Origin: DASWYB01 sp036405195
Lineage (GTDB): Bacteria; Patescibacteriota; UBA1384; 2-12-FULL-50-11; DASWYB01
Length of the DNA: 15,923 nucleotides
Direction: 5' to 3'
Assembly (NCBI GenBank): GCA_036405195.1
Contig: DASWYB010000017.1
Span: 1 to 15,923 of the forward strand
In this document: piece by piece, positions 6,378 to 13,388 of the stretch
Layout of the letters: each line of letters starts with the position of its first letter
Numbering within the stretch: position 1 is the first letter of the stretch
Notes under the pieces: generated by a model
What the model saw: only the letters and a program-made list of their open reading frames with translations
Database searches by the model: none
What the model was told of the DNA's origin: nothing
Program-made: the position numbers and the translations under genes

Positions 6378-7379
6378 TCATGAATGAACAACTGTTGCAG
6401 AAGCTGCAAGAAGAACTTTAGGCTGAATCGTTGGATTTTTAGCAATGAGTTTTTCAATCCCTGCTCGATCCAGGAGCCCTGCTTGTGGACCGATATGCGC
6501 CAAAACCGATGTCGAGTTTGCATTTCCCCAAAGCATTGCCTCGGGAATTGTTTTGCCTTCGGCAAATGCAACGGTAAATGCAGTCGCAAAAGAATCGCCA
6601 CAGCCCGTTCTCTCAATCACGGGACCGTCAAAGATATCGAGTTGATACATTTCTGATCCATTATATACATAGGATCCCTTAGGACCGTCGGTAATAACAA
6701 CAACTTCGGGACCAAGCGCTTTCACTCTCTTTAAAAGCTCACTCATGGTAATGTGTGTATCCGCCCCAAGTAGCAGAATAGCTTCTTCTTTATTTACAAA
6801 AAATAGTGTGGCCGCCGCAATTGATGGCTTAAGAAATGCAAGACCTTTCTTAAGCTGATGAGTTCCAGGATTATACGCCAGCATTGTGTGCTTTTCGCGC
6901 ACTAAACCAATAACTTTGTCGTAGATTGCTTCGAACCCTTCGCCCATACTCGTTAAATAAATCCAACGTGGCGCTTGCGCAATATTCCAATGATAGGTAC
7001 GAGGAATGTGATTTAAAAGGATCGTCCGCTCTCCCTGAAAGTTAATAACCACCGAATAGTTGGTTTTCTGATCTTTCTCAATAGTGAGATATTCCGTACT
7101 AACCCCTTCGGTATGAAAAACATTCTGCACTTGCTTTCCCGTGTCATCATTTCCGATAGTACCCATAAAAGCGGACGAGAGATTCAGCCGGCGAGCGCCA
7201 ACAGCTGCATTGGCGGCGTTCCCGCCAATGATAAAATCTGTTCGTTTGGCAGCAATTTTATCGCCGTAGTTTAAACACAACTTGCAATTATGCTTATCAA
7301 TATCACACATGACGTTCGCATCATCAAGCTGCATGAACACGTCGAGGGTGGCATCACCAATGGCAACAAAGTCGTACAT
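6378..7379 (-). CDS. PfkB-family carbohydrate (or nucleoside) kinase
   Basis: This 333-residue protein has the ribokinase-like fold. The N-terminal signature is GGNAANAA (52-59) and the C-terminal ATP/anion-hole signature is RTGCGDSFATAF (257-268), with D262 as the expected catalytic base. DGPKGSYVY (231-239) is the usual strand before the ATP site. The family phosphorylates sugars, nucleosides or sugar phosphates using ATP; substrate cannot be inferred. An insertion between the first strand and GGN contains C25, C32 and C35 (C-x6-C-x2-C) followed by LNYGDKI; I associate this pattern with Patescibacteria members, and it could bind metal. ATG 7379 has AAGGAG at 7390-7385 with a five-base gap. 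It stands alone, divergent from the heat-shock operon, and converges on the 63-residue gene. In Patescibacteria, such kinases may serve ribose or nucleoside salvage; this is inference. Confidence 0.9.
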   Translation of the reverse strand: MYDFVAIGDATLDVFMQLDDANVMCDIDKHNCKLCLNYGDKIAAKRTDFIIGGNAANAAVGARRLNLSSAFMGTIGNDDTGKQVQNVFHTEGVSTEYLTIEKDQKTNYSVVINFQGERTILLNHIPRTYHWNIAQAPRWIYLTSMGEGFEAIYDKVIGLVREKHTMLAYNPGTHQLKKGLAFLKPSIAAATLFFVNKEEAILLLGADTHITMSELLKRVKALGPEVVVITDGPKGSYVYNGSEMYQLDIFDGPVIERTGCGDSFATAFTVAFAEGKTIPEAMLWGNANSTSVLAHIGPQAGLLDRAGIEKLIAKNPTIQPKVLLAASATVVHS

Positions 7380-7456
7380 TCCCGCTCCTTATGTATGTCT
7401 CTATACTAATTTATTTTAGATCAAAACGCACGTGCCTTTTTTGACATTTTACAGTA

Positions 7457-7485
7457 TTGACAACGTGTAAAGTTTACTTTACATT
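7457..7485 (+). promoter_or_regulatory. Promoter of the HTH-sHsp/clpB operon
   Basis: TTGACA (7457-7462) and TACATT (7480-7485) are 17 bases apart. Transcription would start near 7492-7495, at or just before ATG 7495, and no Shine-Dalgarno sequence is present, so the mRNA is probably leaderless. A second TTGACA at 7441 has no matching -10. Confidence 0.65.
7466..7483. promoter_or_regulatory. Candidate operator over the -10 box
   Basis: TGTAAAG and CTTTACA form perfect seven-base arms around TTTA. The repeat covers part of the spacer and most of the -10 box of the promoter for the HTH-sHsp gene. The size and symmetry suit a dimeric XRE-type repressor, and the first gene of the operon encodes such a domain, so autorepression is the simple reading. 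Confidence 0.6.
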
Positions 7486-7494
7486 ATAGTCACT

Positions 7495-8151
7495 ATGTCG
7501 ATGTTACACCTTCGTCTTAAACAACTCCGCCGCGAACGAAACATGAGCCAGGAAGATTTAGCCCGCAAACTTGGCGTGTCTCGTCAAGCCTTAATTGCCA
7601 TCGAGCAAGGCGCTTCCCTTCCTTCACTACGTGTCATTATGGCCCTTATAGATGCGTTAGAAGTTACTTTTAATGATCTTTTTGGGCCTGCCTGGAGCCC
7701 TTTCCGATCATCTGATTCCGATACGGAATCAGAAAGCTCACAGCTTTCCTTGTATCGGTATCAGGAGAGGGGAAAAACACTCCCTGTGACAATGCACGAA
7801 GATTCAGCTACTTTTCATATTTATGCTGAACTTGCAGGAGTACAAGAAGAAGATTTAACAGTTGATTTAAGCACACAGCACGTTTTAATTGTTGCAATTA
7901 AACGTTCATGCCCCCCCCCTTCAAACGATCTCCTCATGCATATAGAAGAAATTAACTTTGGTCCGCTTCTTCGAGTTATCGCGATGCCTTCTCCTATTGC
8001 AGCCGATCAGGCCCGAGCAGAGTTCAAATCTGGATTACTTCACCTGACGCTTCCGAAACTTCAACCCGAAGTAAGCCGACGAATCACGTTTAAAAAAGAA
8101 ACAATCCGACCAGACAAGATTCATCCTAAGGAGGAATATGGATCCGAATAA
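7495..8151 (+). CDS. XRE-type HTH domain fused to a small heat-shock (alpha-crystallin) domain
   Basis: This 218-residue protein has two parts. Residues 5-62 form a classic XRE/HTH_3 domain (LRRERNMSQEDLARKLGVSR, then QALIAIEQG), which binds operator DNA as a dimer. After a Ser/Asp/Glu-rich linker (about 70-85) comes an alpha-crystallin domain at 96-188: AELAGVQEEDLTV, EEINFGPLLR, and the signature FKSGLLHLTLPK at 177-188. A degenerate I-x-I-like motif (ITF, 197-199) follows. Small heat-shock proteins hold unfolding proteins for later rescue by DnaK and ClpB. ATG 7495 has no ribosome-binding site and lies at the expected transcript start; ATG 7501 is an alternative. The gene overlaps clpB by 14 bases. 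Likely role: a repressor whose DNA binding depends on whether its chaperone domain is occupied by client protein. A run of nine C at 7911-7919 lies in the loop between two core strands. Confidence 0.9.
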   Translation: MSMLHLRLKQLRRERNMSQEDLARKLGVSRQALIAIEQGASLPSLRVIMALIDALEVTFNDLFGPAWSPFRSSDSDTESESSQLSLYRYQERGKTLPVTMHEDSATFHIYAELAGVQEEDLTVDLSTQHVLIVAIKRSCPPPSNDLLMHIEEINFGPLLRVIAMPSPIAADQARAEFKSGLLHLTLPKLQPEVSRRITFKKETIRPDKIHPKEEYGSE

Positions 8152-10798
8152 ATTTACCACCAAAGCGCAGCAAGCCCTCGAATCGGCCTTTCAAGCGGCT
8201 ACCGCTCATGGCCAGGCCGCTGACGTTACCCACTTACTGATTTCTCTTTTGCAGCAAACCGAAGGCACCACTCGGACTATTTTGACCATCCTTGAGAAAC
8301 CGATCGATAGGATATTAGAAGAAACCGAAGATTCCCGTCGGCACGCTCCCGCCCAAAGCCCCTTTTCTAATACAATGGGTCAGGTTATGATCACTCAAGA
8401 TTTGGGTCGGGTCTTAAGCCAAGCCAAACAAGAAGCCGAGTCACTCACTGATGAGTTCATTTCGACAGAACATTTACTCATTGCCTTAACCCAGGTAAAA
8501 ACCGCCGCTCAAACAATTTTGGACAAATATGGGATCCAACGCGAAGCCATTCTGCGTGCTTTAGCCTCCATACGCGGAGGAGAACGTATTACAGACCAGA
8601 ATCCAGAAGATAAGTACCAGGCGCTCGATAAGTACGGCCGCGACTTAACCAAGCTTGCTCGTGAAAATAAGCTAGACCCAGTGATTGGCCGTGACGAAGA
8701 AATCCGTCGAGTCATGCAAGTACTCTCACGACGTACAAAAAATAACCCCGTGCTAATTGGTGAACCAGGAGTTGGGAAGACCGCTATTGTCGAAGGCTTA
8801 GCACAACGTATTGTAAGCGGTGACGTTCCTAATAGCCTCAAAAATAAGCGTGTCATTTCTCTTGATTTAGGTGCGATGATCGCCGGGTCAAAGCTACGAG
8901 GTGAATTCGAAGACAGACTGAAAGCTGTATTAAATGAAGTAAACCGATCTAACGGCCAGGTTATTCTCTTCATTGACGAACTTCATACCTTAATCGGAGC
9001 AGGTGCCGCAGAAGGTGCCGTCGATGCGGCCAACTTACTTAAACCTGCCTTAGCACGTGGTGAACTACATGCCATTGGCGCAACAACCCTTAAAGAGTAC
9101 CAGAAACACATCGAAAAAGACGCCGCTCTGGAACGTCGATTCCAACCCGTCTATGTCAAAGAACCAAATGTGGAAGACACAACGGCCATTCTTCGTGGTC
9201 TCAAAGAAAAATACGAGATTCACCATGGCGTGCGCATTAAAGACAGTGCTATCGTAGCGGCCGCAACATTAGCTAATCGCTATATTGCAGATCGATTCCT
9301 ACCAGATAAAGCCGTTGACCTTCTCGACGAGGCAACGAGCGCCCTGCGCCTTGAGATCGACTCCATGCCAACCGAAATCGACCAAACAAAACGTCGTATC
9401 ATGCGGCTAGAAATTGAAAAAGAAGCTTTAAAAAACGAAAAAGAAGACACGGCTCGCAAACGCCTTCGCGAGCTTGAAAAAGAACTCGCCGACCTCAAAG
9501 AGACAATGGTAAAACTGGAAGGCCGTTGGCAACAAGAGAAAGAAGCACTCGACCGAATTCACTCAGCCAATGAAGAAATCGAGCAAGCCAAAGCCGAAGC
9601 GAGCCTTTATGAGCGACGAGGCGAGTTTAGCAAAGTAGCCGAGATCCAATACAAACGTATTCCAGAACTAGAAAAACAGCTCACCGAAGCCCAACAGCGA
9701 CTCGCCGCCATTCCTCCTCAAGAAAGAATGCTCCAGGATGCAATTAGTGAAGAACAAATTGCGACGGTAGTCTCCCGTTGGACCGGTATTCCGGTTAGCA
9801 AAATGCTACAAAGCGAACAACGTAAGCTCTTTGAGCTTGAGCAGCAACTGGCAGAGCGCGTAATTGGTCAACGCGAAGCACTCGAAGCGGTGAGTAATGC
9901 CATTCGTCGCTCACGTACCGGTATCAGCGATCCCAACCGGCCCATTGGTTCGTTTATTTTCCTTGGCCCAACTGGCGTAGGAAAAACAGAAACAGCCAAA
10001 GCATTAGCCAGCACTATGTTCGACAGTGAATCAGCCATTATTCGTGTCGATATGTCTGAATATCGCGAAGCACACTCCGTCTCGAAGATGATCGGATCTC
10101 CTCCGGGATACGTTGGATTTGAAGAAGGGGGACAATTAACCGAACAGGTCCGTCGCAAACCCTATTCTGTTATCCTGTTTGATGAAATCGAAAAAGCTCA
10201 TCCGGAAGTATTCAATATACTCCTTCAGATCTTAGACGATGGGCGCCTCACCGACTCCAAAGGCCGGGTCGTTAACTTCACCAACACCCTCATAATCATG
10301 ACATCTAATATTGGTAGCTCGGCAATTAGCGACTACACCGAACGAGGCAATACAAAACGAATTGGGTATATTCCTAATAATGATCCCGAGGCGTCGGAGA
10401 AACAAATGGAAGAGTCAGTTCTCTCCGAGCTTCGAGAACAATTCCGTCCAGAGTTTCTCAACCGAGTCGATGAGATTATTATCTTCCATGCTCTGACAAA
10501 AGAAGAAATCCGACAGATTGTCGACCTTCAGTTGCAACGTGTTATGAAACGGCTGGCCGAACAAGAGATAACTCTCAACATCACAGACGAAGTACGTGAT
10601 TACCTTGCCGAGAACGGGTTCGATCCAAAGTACGGCGCACGGCCACTCAAACGGCTCGTCCAAACCGCAATCTTGGATAAAGTGGCCCTCGCCCTTCTCA
10701 AAGATGAAAAGATCAGAAACGTTACTATCTCTGTCCAAAACACGGAAATAGTAATCAACACAGAAAGAACATCGCACCCAATCGAAATACCCGCATAA
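8138..10798 (+). CDS. clpB: ClpB protein disaggregase (Hsp100)
   Basis: This 886-residue hexameric AAA+ chaperone extracts polypeptides from aggregates, working with DnaK and small heat-shock proteins in the cytoplasm. The order of domains is complete: the N-terminal Clp repeat domain (about 1-145), NBD1 with Walker A GEPGVGKT (208-215) and Walker B IDELHT (279-284), the long M-domain coiled coil typical of ClpB (about 410-525, including YERRGEFSKVAEIQY), and NBD2 with Walker A GPTGVGKT (610-617), pore loop GYVG (657-660), Walker B FDEIEKAH (681-688), and the C-terminal D2-small domain (KYGARPLKR). The M-domain, and no ClpP-binding loop evident, separate it from ClpA and ClpC. ATG 8138 follows AAGGAGG (8128-8134) with a short gap, inside the end of the HTH-sHsp gene, giving a 14-base overlap. 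It is therefore transcribed and probably controlled with that gene. Confidence 0.98.
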   Translation: MDPNKFTTKAQQALESAFQAATAHGQAADVTHLLISLLQQTEGTTRTILTILEKPIDRILEETEDSRRHAPAQSPFSNTMGQVMITQDLGRVLSQAKQEAESLTDEFISTEHLLIALTQVKTAAQTILDKYGIQREAILRALASIRGGERITDQNPEDKYQALDKYGRDLTKLARENKLDPVIGRDEEIRRVMQVLSRRTKNNPVLIGEPGVGKTAIVEGLAQRIVSGDVPNSLKNKRVISLDLGAMIAGSKLRGEFEDRLKAVLNEVNRSNGQVILFIDELHTLIGAGAAEGAVDAANLLKPALARGELHAIGATTLKEYQKHIEKDAALERRFQPVYVKEPNVEDTTAILRGLKEKYEIHHGVRIKDSAIVAAATLANRYIADRFLPDKAVDLLDEATSALRLEIDSMPTEIDQTKRRIMRLEIEKEALKNEKEDTARKRLRELEKELADLKETMVKLEGRWQQEKEALDRIHSANEEIEQAKAEASLYERRGEFSKVAEIQYKRIPELEKQLTEAQQRLAAIPPQERMLQDAISEEQIATVVSRWTGIPVSKMLQSEQRKLFELEQQLAERVIGQREALEAVSNAIRRSRTGISDPNRPIGSFIFLGPTGVGKTETAKALASTMFDSESAIIRVDMSEYREAHSVSKMIGSPPGYVGFEEGGQLTEQVRRKPYSVILFDEIEKAHPEVFNILLQILDDGRLTDSKGRVVNFTNTLIIMTSNIGSSAISDYTERGNTKRIGYIPNNDPEASEKQMEESVLSELREQFRPEFLNRVDEIIIFHALTKEEIRQIVDLQLQRVMKRLAEQEITLNITDEVRDYLAENGFDPKYGARPLKRLVQTAILDKVALALLKDEKIRNVTISVQNTEIVINTERTSHPIEIPA

Positions 10799-10833
10799 TC
10801 CACCCATAGTATCTACCCAAGGGGCGAGAGATT

Positions 10834-10842
10834 TGCTATAAT
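10834..10842 (+). promoter_or_regulatory. tRNA-Val promoter
   Basis: TGCTATAAT is an extended -10 (TG at 10834-10835 and TATAAT at 10837-10842). No clear -35 is seen. The start would be near 10849, leaving a leader of about 11 bases before the tRNA. Confidence 0.6.
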
Positions 10843-10859
10843 AAGCAGGTACCAGCCCC

Positions 10860-10934
10860 GGGCGATTAGCTCAGTGATAGAGCGCTTCGTTGACATCGAA
10901 GAGGCCACTGGTTTGATCCCAGTATCGCCCACCA
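10860..10934 (+). tRNA. tRNA-Val (anticodon GAC)
   Basis: The cloverleaf folds fully. The acceptor GGGCGAT pairs with ATCGCCC; the D-arm is GCTC-AGTGATA-GAGC; the anticodon arm is CTTCG-TTGACAT-CGAAG with anticodon GAC; the T-arm is ACTGG-TTTGATC-CCAGT; the discriminator is A and CCA is encoded. Length is 75. Two normally invariant bases are changed together: G19 to A and C56 to T, so the tertiary pair that joins D- and T-loops would be A19-U56 instead of G19-C56. A terminator hairpin follows three bases after CCA. Confidence 0.95.
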
Positions 10935-10936
10935 TG

Positions 10937-10966
10937 AAAGGCACACCCGAAAGGGTGTGCCTTTTT
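10937..10966 (+). terminator. Rho-independent terminator after tRNA-Val
   Basis: AAAGGCACACCC and GGGTGTGCCTTT pair around a GAAA tetraloop, ending in a T-run (10962-10966). It ends transcription of the tRNA and any read-through from clpB. Confidence 0.92.
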
Positions 10967-10991
10967 GTATGCAAATAATCTAATATCACCA

Positions 10992-11020
10992 TTGACAAAA
11001 GTATAGTTTTATGGTATGGT
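10992..11020 (+). promoter_or_regulatory. Promoter of the four-helix membrane protein
   Basis: TTGACA (10992-10997) and TATGGT (11015-11020) are 17 bases apart, with the start expected near 11027 and a leader of about 26 bases before ATG 11053. The ribosome-binding site is weak (TTGAGA, 11043-11048). Confidence 0.6.
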
Positions 11021-11052
11021 GCCAGCAAGATCGCTGACACCTTGAGAACATC

Positions 11053-11832
11053 ATGAAGAACCCAAAGATCCAACTAGGTATCATGCTAGGCGGAATCATC
11101 TCCCTATTACTCGTAACGGTGATGCTACTGTCTGCTAGCCCCTCCTCCCCAAAGGGTAGTACACCAAAACCAGTTGTCCATCAGGCAGCCGCTCAGCAAG
11201 GAGACTCCTGGGGGATCGTAATACTGATCGTCGCCGCTGTCCTGATGGGACTGGCGGTAATGCGATTAGTATGGGCTGTTATAAATGCTCCTCCGCCAAA
11301 GAAAGAAGATGTGGTAAAGTACGAAACCCAGAAGGAGGAGTATCAGAGGAAGTGGGAGGAGTACCGACGCCTTCGGGATGAGTATGAGACCCAAAGGAAA
11401 AAGAACCATGGTCTCCCTCCCAAGGATCTTCCGAAACCCACTCAACCGGATATCCCGACTCCGCCATCTACAGCAGAAAAACTAAAGCCGGTTGCCGTAA
11501 TCGTGGTCACGGCCATCATCTTGTACCTTTACCACGTGTGCTCCAGTACGGTAGAAATGCCATTCTGGACAACAACAGGAGCCTCCGGTGTCCTCGTTAT
11601 CGCCATCTTCGTGCTCTATATTTCGGGTCTCTATCCGAAACACGAAGACAAGGAAGATACGGGCGGCGGCGACTATCCACGCTACGCGTGGGGTCGTGGA
11701 TGGTACTACGACCGATCCGGACTCACGGGAGACCGTGACGACGGCAGCATCCTTGGAGGAATGATGGGCGATGGCCATGACCTCGATGGTGATGGCGAAG
11801 ATGACTTTGATTTCGATGGAGACAACGACTAG
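11053..11832 (+). CDS. Membrane protein with coiled coil and acidic calcium-loop-like tail
   Basis: No family is recognised for this 259-residue protein. Four hydrophobic segments are visible at about residues 8-28, 53-77, 144-163 and 175-193. Between the second and third lies a charged coiled coil (about 83-118, rich in E, K, R and Y) followed by a proline-rich linker (121-140). After the last helix comes a Gly/Tyr-rich stretch (GRGWYYDRSG) and a very acidic tail at 240-259 containing DLDGDGEDD, which matches the D-x-D-x-D-G pattern of EF-hand and dockerin-type calcium loops, with a second related repeat DFDGDND. With four helices, the coiled coil and the tail should lie on the same side of the membrane. 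The gene has its own promoter and a strong terminator, so it is a single-gene unit. Calcium binding is an inference from the motif only. Confidence 0.8.
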   Translation: MKNPKIQLGIMLGGIISLLLVTVMLLSASPSSPKGSTPKPVVHQAAAQQGDSWGIVILIVAAVLMGLAVMRLVWAVINAPPPKKEDVVKYETQKEEYQRKWEEYRRLRDEYETQRKKNHGLPPKDLPKPTQPDIPTPPSTAEKLKPVAVIVVTAIILYLYHVCSSTVEMPFWTTTGASGVLVIAIFVLYISGLYPKHEDKEDTGGGDYPRYAWGRGWYYDRSGLTGDRDDGSILGGMMGDGHDLDGDGEDDFDFDGDND

Positions 11833-11854
11833 TCGGTCTCTCCATCTTGAGACT

Positions 11855-11885
11855 GAGCGGGGGCTGTGGCCCCCGCTCTTTACTT
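11855..11885 (+). terminator. Rho-independent terminator after the membrane protein gene
   Basis: GAGCGGGGGC (11855-11864) and GCCCCCGCTC (11869-11878) pair perfectly over ten bases around TGTG, followed by TTTACTTT. Confidence 0.9.
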
Positions 11886-11927
11886 TCTATAAATTTAGAT
11901 ACTCTCTTCTCTACCTGTTATATCAAA

Positions 11928-12299
11928 CTAGAGCTCAGCACTTAAAAAGAATCTGACTTCTTCGTGTTCTCCCTGTGAGAGCTCAATTGTTTTTGTATCA
12001 GAGATATAGCCAGGAGCTGAAACGGTAAGAGTATACGTACCCGGACGGGCAGCTGAAACATAAAAGCCAGTTGCGTCAGGAGTCTTAACAATCTGCACCG
12101 TACCGTTTTGAGTCTGAAGGGTAACTGTTGCTTCTTCAACAGGAATATTTACCATGTCATTCACAAGAACCTTTACCCCGGACTGCCCACCAAATTGGAT
12201 GTCTGCAGAGATCTCTGTTCGAAGAAATACGGCGGTAATACCAGCCAATATAGCGACAATACCCACTAAGGCTACATATTTCCCTGATCGCTTATTCAT
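11928..12299 (-). CDS. Anchored carboxypeptidase-regulatory-like (beta-sandwich) protein
   Basis: This 123-residue protein has one N-terminal hydrophobic helix (about 8-26, GKYVALVGIVAILAGITAVF) that could serve as a signal anchor. The rest is a small extracytoplasmic beta-sandwich of the carboxypeptidase regulatory-like type: VEEATVTLQTQNG, DATGFYVSAARPGTYTLTVSAPGY, and TKTIELSQGE, with the typical pattern G-x-Y-x-(L/V)-x-(V/A)-x-x-x-G-Y. Such domains are structural adhesion or assembly modules rather than enzymes. ATG 12299 overlaps the stop of the AI-2E permease gene by four bases (ATGA), with AAGGAGAG just upstream, so it is the second gene of that unit. It may be a surface partner of the permease or simply co-transcribed; no function can be proven. 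Confidence 0.75.
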   Translation of the reverse strand: MNKRSGKYVALVGIVAILAGITAVFLRTEISADIQFGGQSGVKVLVNDMVNIPVEEATVTLQTQNGTVQIVKTPDATGFYVSAARPGTYTLTVSAPGYISDTKTIELSQGEHEEVRFFLSAEL

Positions 12300-13330
12300 T
12301 CACTCTCCTTACGCCATTCTTCGTAAAAAGCGGAGAGAGCGGCCACAATCGGAATAGCAATAATAACCCCTACGAGACCAAGTAATTTACCACCAGTAAG
12401 TAAGGCAAAGATAATAATAACGGGACTCAACCCTAAGGCGCGGCTCATAATTTTAGGAGCAAGAAACTGGTTTTCAATCTGCTGGATAAATAAGTAAATC
12501 GCCAAAGCAATAAATCCTTTGACTGGACCCAATACCGTAAAGGCAATGATAATACCCGGAACGGCCCCTATGAATGGACCGACGTACGGCACAGCTTCCA
12601 TGAGCCCGTTAAAAAGACCGAGCACGAGTGGATACGGCACGCCAAGAATAGCCATACCAGTTCCCGTAAGGATTCCCACAATTACCATCAATAACAACTG
12701 ACCACGTAACCAGTTGCTCATTTTGGCACTAATTCGGTTAACCATACTCACAATACGTTTATGCTGTGAAGTCGGTAAAAACCCAGCTAGAAAGTTTTGA
12801 AGATTTTTTTCTTCCTGCAAGAGATAAAATGACGTAACAAAGACTGTGAGCACAGCCACAACACCGCCCAGAAAACCAAGAGTCGTGTTGTATACCGCAC
12901 CTAGACTCCCTTGGAACTGCGTAAGGATACGGGTCAAACCTTCTGTACTCTGTCCCTGTAAAAAGAGAGAAAGAGAATGTCGAATGTCTTGAATATACCC
13001 GTCGGCTTGACCACCGTGGAGAAACCGATTATCCAAATAGACTAAGAAATCGCTAAACTGGTTGATGAGCGATGGGAGCAAAAGCGCTGTAACAAGCACC
13101 ACACCAAGAAAAAGGAGAACGTAAAGCGTTACAATGGCTAGAGTTCGAGGCATGTATCTTTCCCAAGAACGAATAATTGGAGAGAAGGTAACAACAACGG
13201 CAACCACAATTAAAAAGAGAAACAATATGTCACGCACAAGATACAAAAACCATAGGCCTAAAAGGGTAAGGCCAACACTGATAATAGCCTGAGGAGCAAT
13301 AGTGATACGAACGTCGTTAGGTTTATCCAT
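12296..13330 (-). CDS. AI-2E family transporter (PerM/UPF0118)
   Basis: This 344-residue inner-membrane protein has about seven to eight hydrophobic segments. The family pattern is clear: paired N-terminal helices (about 14-50), a helix near 62-85, a soluble central part (85-140), and the conserved block VPYVGPFIGAVPGIIIAF followed by a long hydrophobic run and NQFLAPKIMSRALGLSP, then the last helices (GGKLLGLVGVIIAIPIVAAL). Members have been linked to autoinducer-2 export, Na+/H+ exchange or unknown substrates, so the substrate here is open. The start at ATG 13330 lacks a ribosome-binding site and sits about three bases after the predicted transcription start (TTGCAT and TATACT boxes 17 apart), so the mRNA is probably leaderless. 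The downstream carboxypeptidase-regulatory-like gene overlaps by four bases. Confidence 0.9.
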   Translation of the reverse strand: MDKPNDVRITIAPQAIISVGLTLLGLWFLYLVRDILFLFLIVVAVVVTFSPIIRSWERYMPRTLAIVTLYVLLFLGVVLVTALLLPSLINQFSDFLVYLDNRFLHGGQADGYIQDIRHSLSLFLQGQSTEGLTRILTQFQGSLGAVYNTTLGFLGGVVAVLTVFVTSFYLLQEEKNLQNFLAGFLPTSQHKRIVSMVNRISAKMSNWLRGQLLLMVIVGILTGTGMAILGVPYPLVLGLFNGLMEAVPYVGPFIGAVPGIIIAFTVLGPVKGFIALAIYLFIQQIENQFLAPKIMSRALGLSPVIIIFALLTGGKLLGLVGVIIAIPIVAALSAFYEEWRKESE

Positions 13331-13339
13331 ATATTAAGA

Positions 13340-13368
13340 AGTATAAGAAAATGGGTAGGAGAATGCAA
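13340..13368 (-). promoter_or_regulatory. Promoter of the AI-2E transporter unit
   Basis: TTGCAT (13368-13363) and TATACT (13345-13340) on the minus strand are 17 bases apart. The start near 13333 leaves a leader of about three bases. The -35 abuts the duplicated tRNA-Arg 3' end at 13369, so the promoter may have been formed or moved by that event. Confidence 0.6.
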
Positions 13369-13388
13369 TGGAGCCCCCGGCAGGATTC
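13369..13388. repeat. 20-bp copy of the tRNA-Arg 3' end
   Basis: This stretch is identical to 13529-13548, the last 20 bases of tRNA-Arg from the T-loop to the encoded CCA, in the same orientation. Identity stops sharply after TTC, in the T-loop. The interval between the copies is 140 bp. Such a direct repeat of a tRNA 3' end is the normal footprint of integration into a tRNA gene. Confidence 0.85.

Noticed and set aside
7428..7435. Palindrome GCACGTGC upstream of the PfkB kinase as an operator
   Set aside because: It is only eight bases, can occur by chance, and no convincing kinase promoter could be placed beside it.
8509..8973. 154-codon open frame on the minus strand within clpB
   Set aside because: It is antisense to conserved NBD1 coding sequence, is Ser/Arg-rich as such shadows are, and has no promoter, ribosome-binding site or recognisable motif.
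10415..10807. 130-codon open frame on the minus strand at the 3' end of clpB
   Set aside because: It is a shadow of the conserved NBD2 C-terminal coding region, with no initiation signals.
11482..11778. 98-codon minus-strand frame within the four-helix membrane protein gene
   Set aside because: The + strand gene has promoter, terminator and a sensible domain layout; the antisense frame has none of these.
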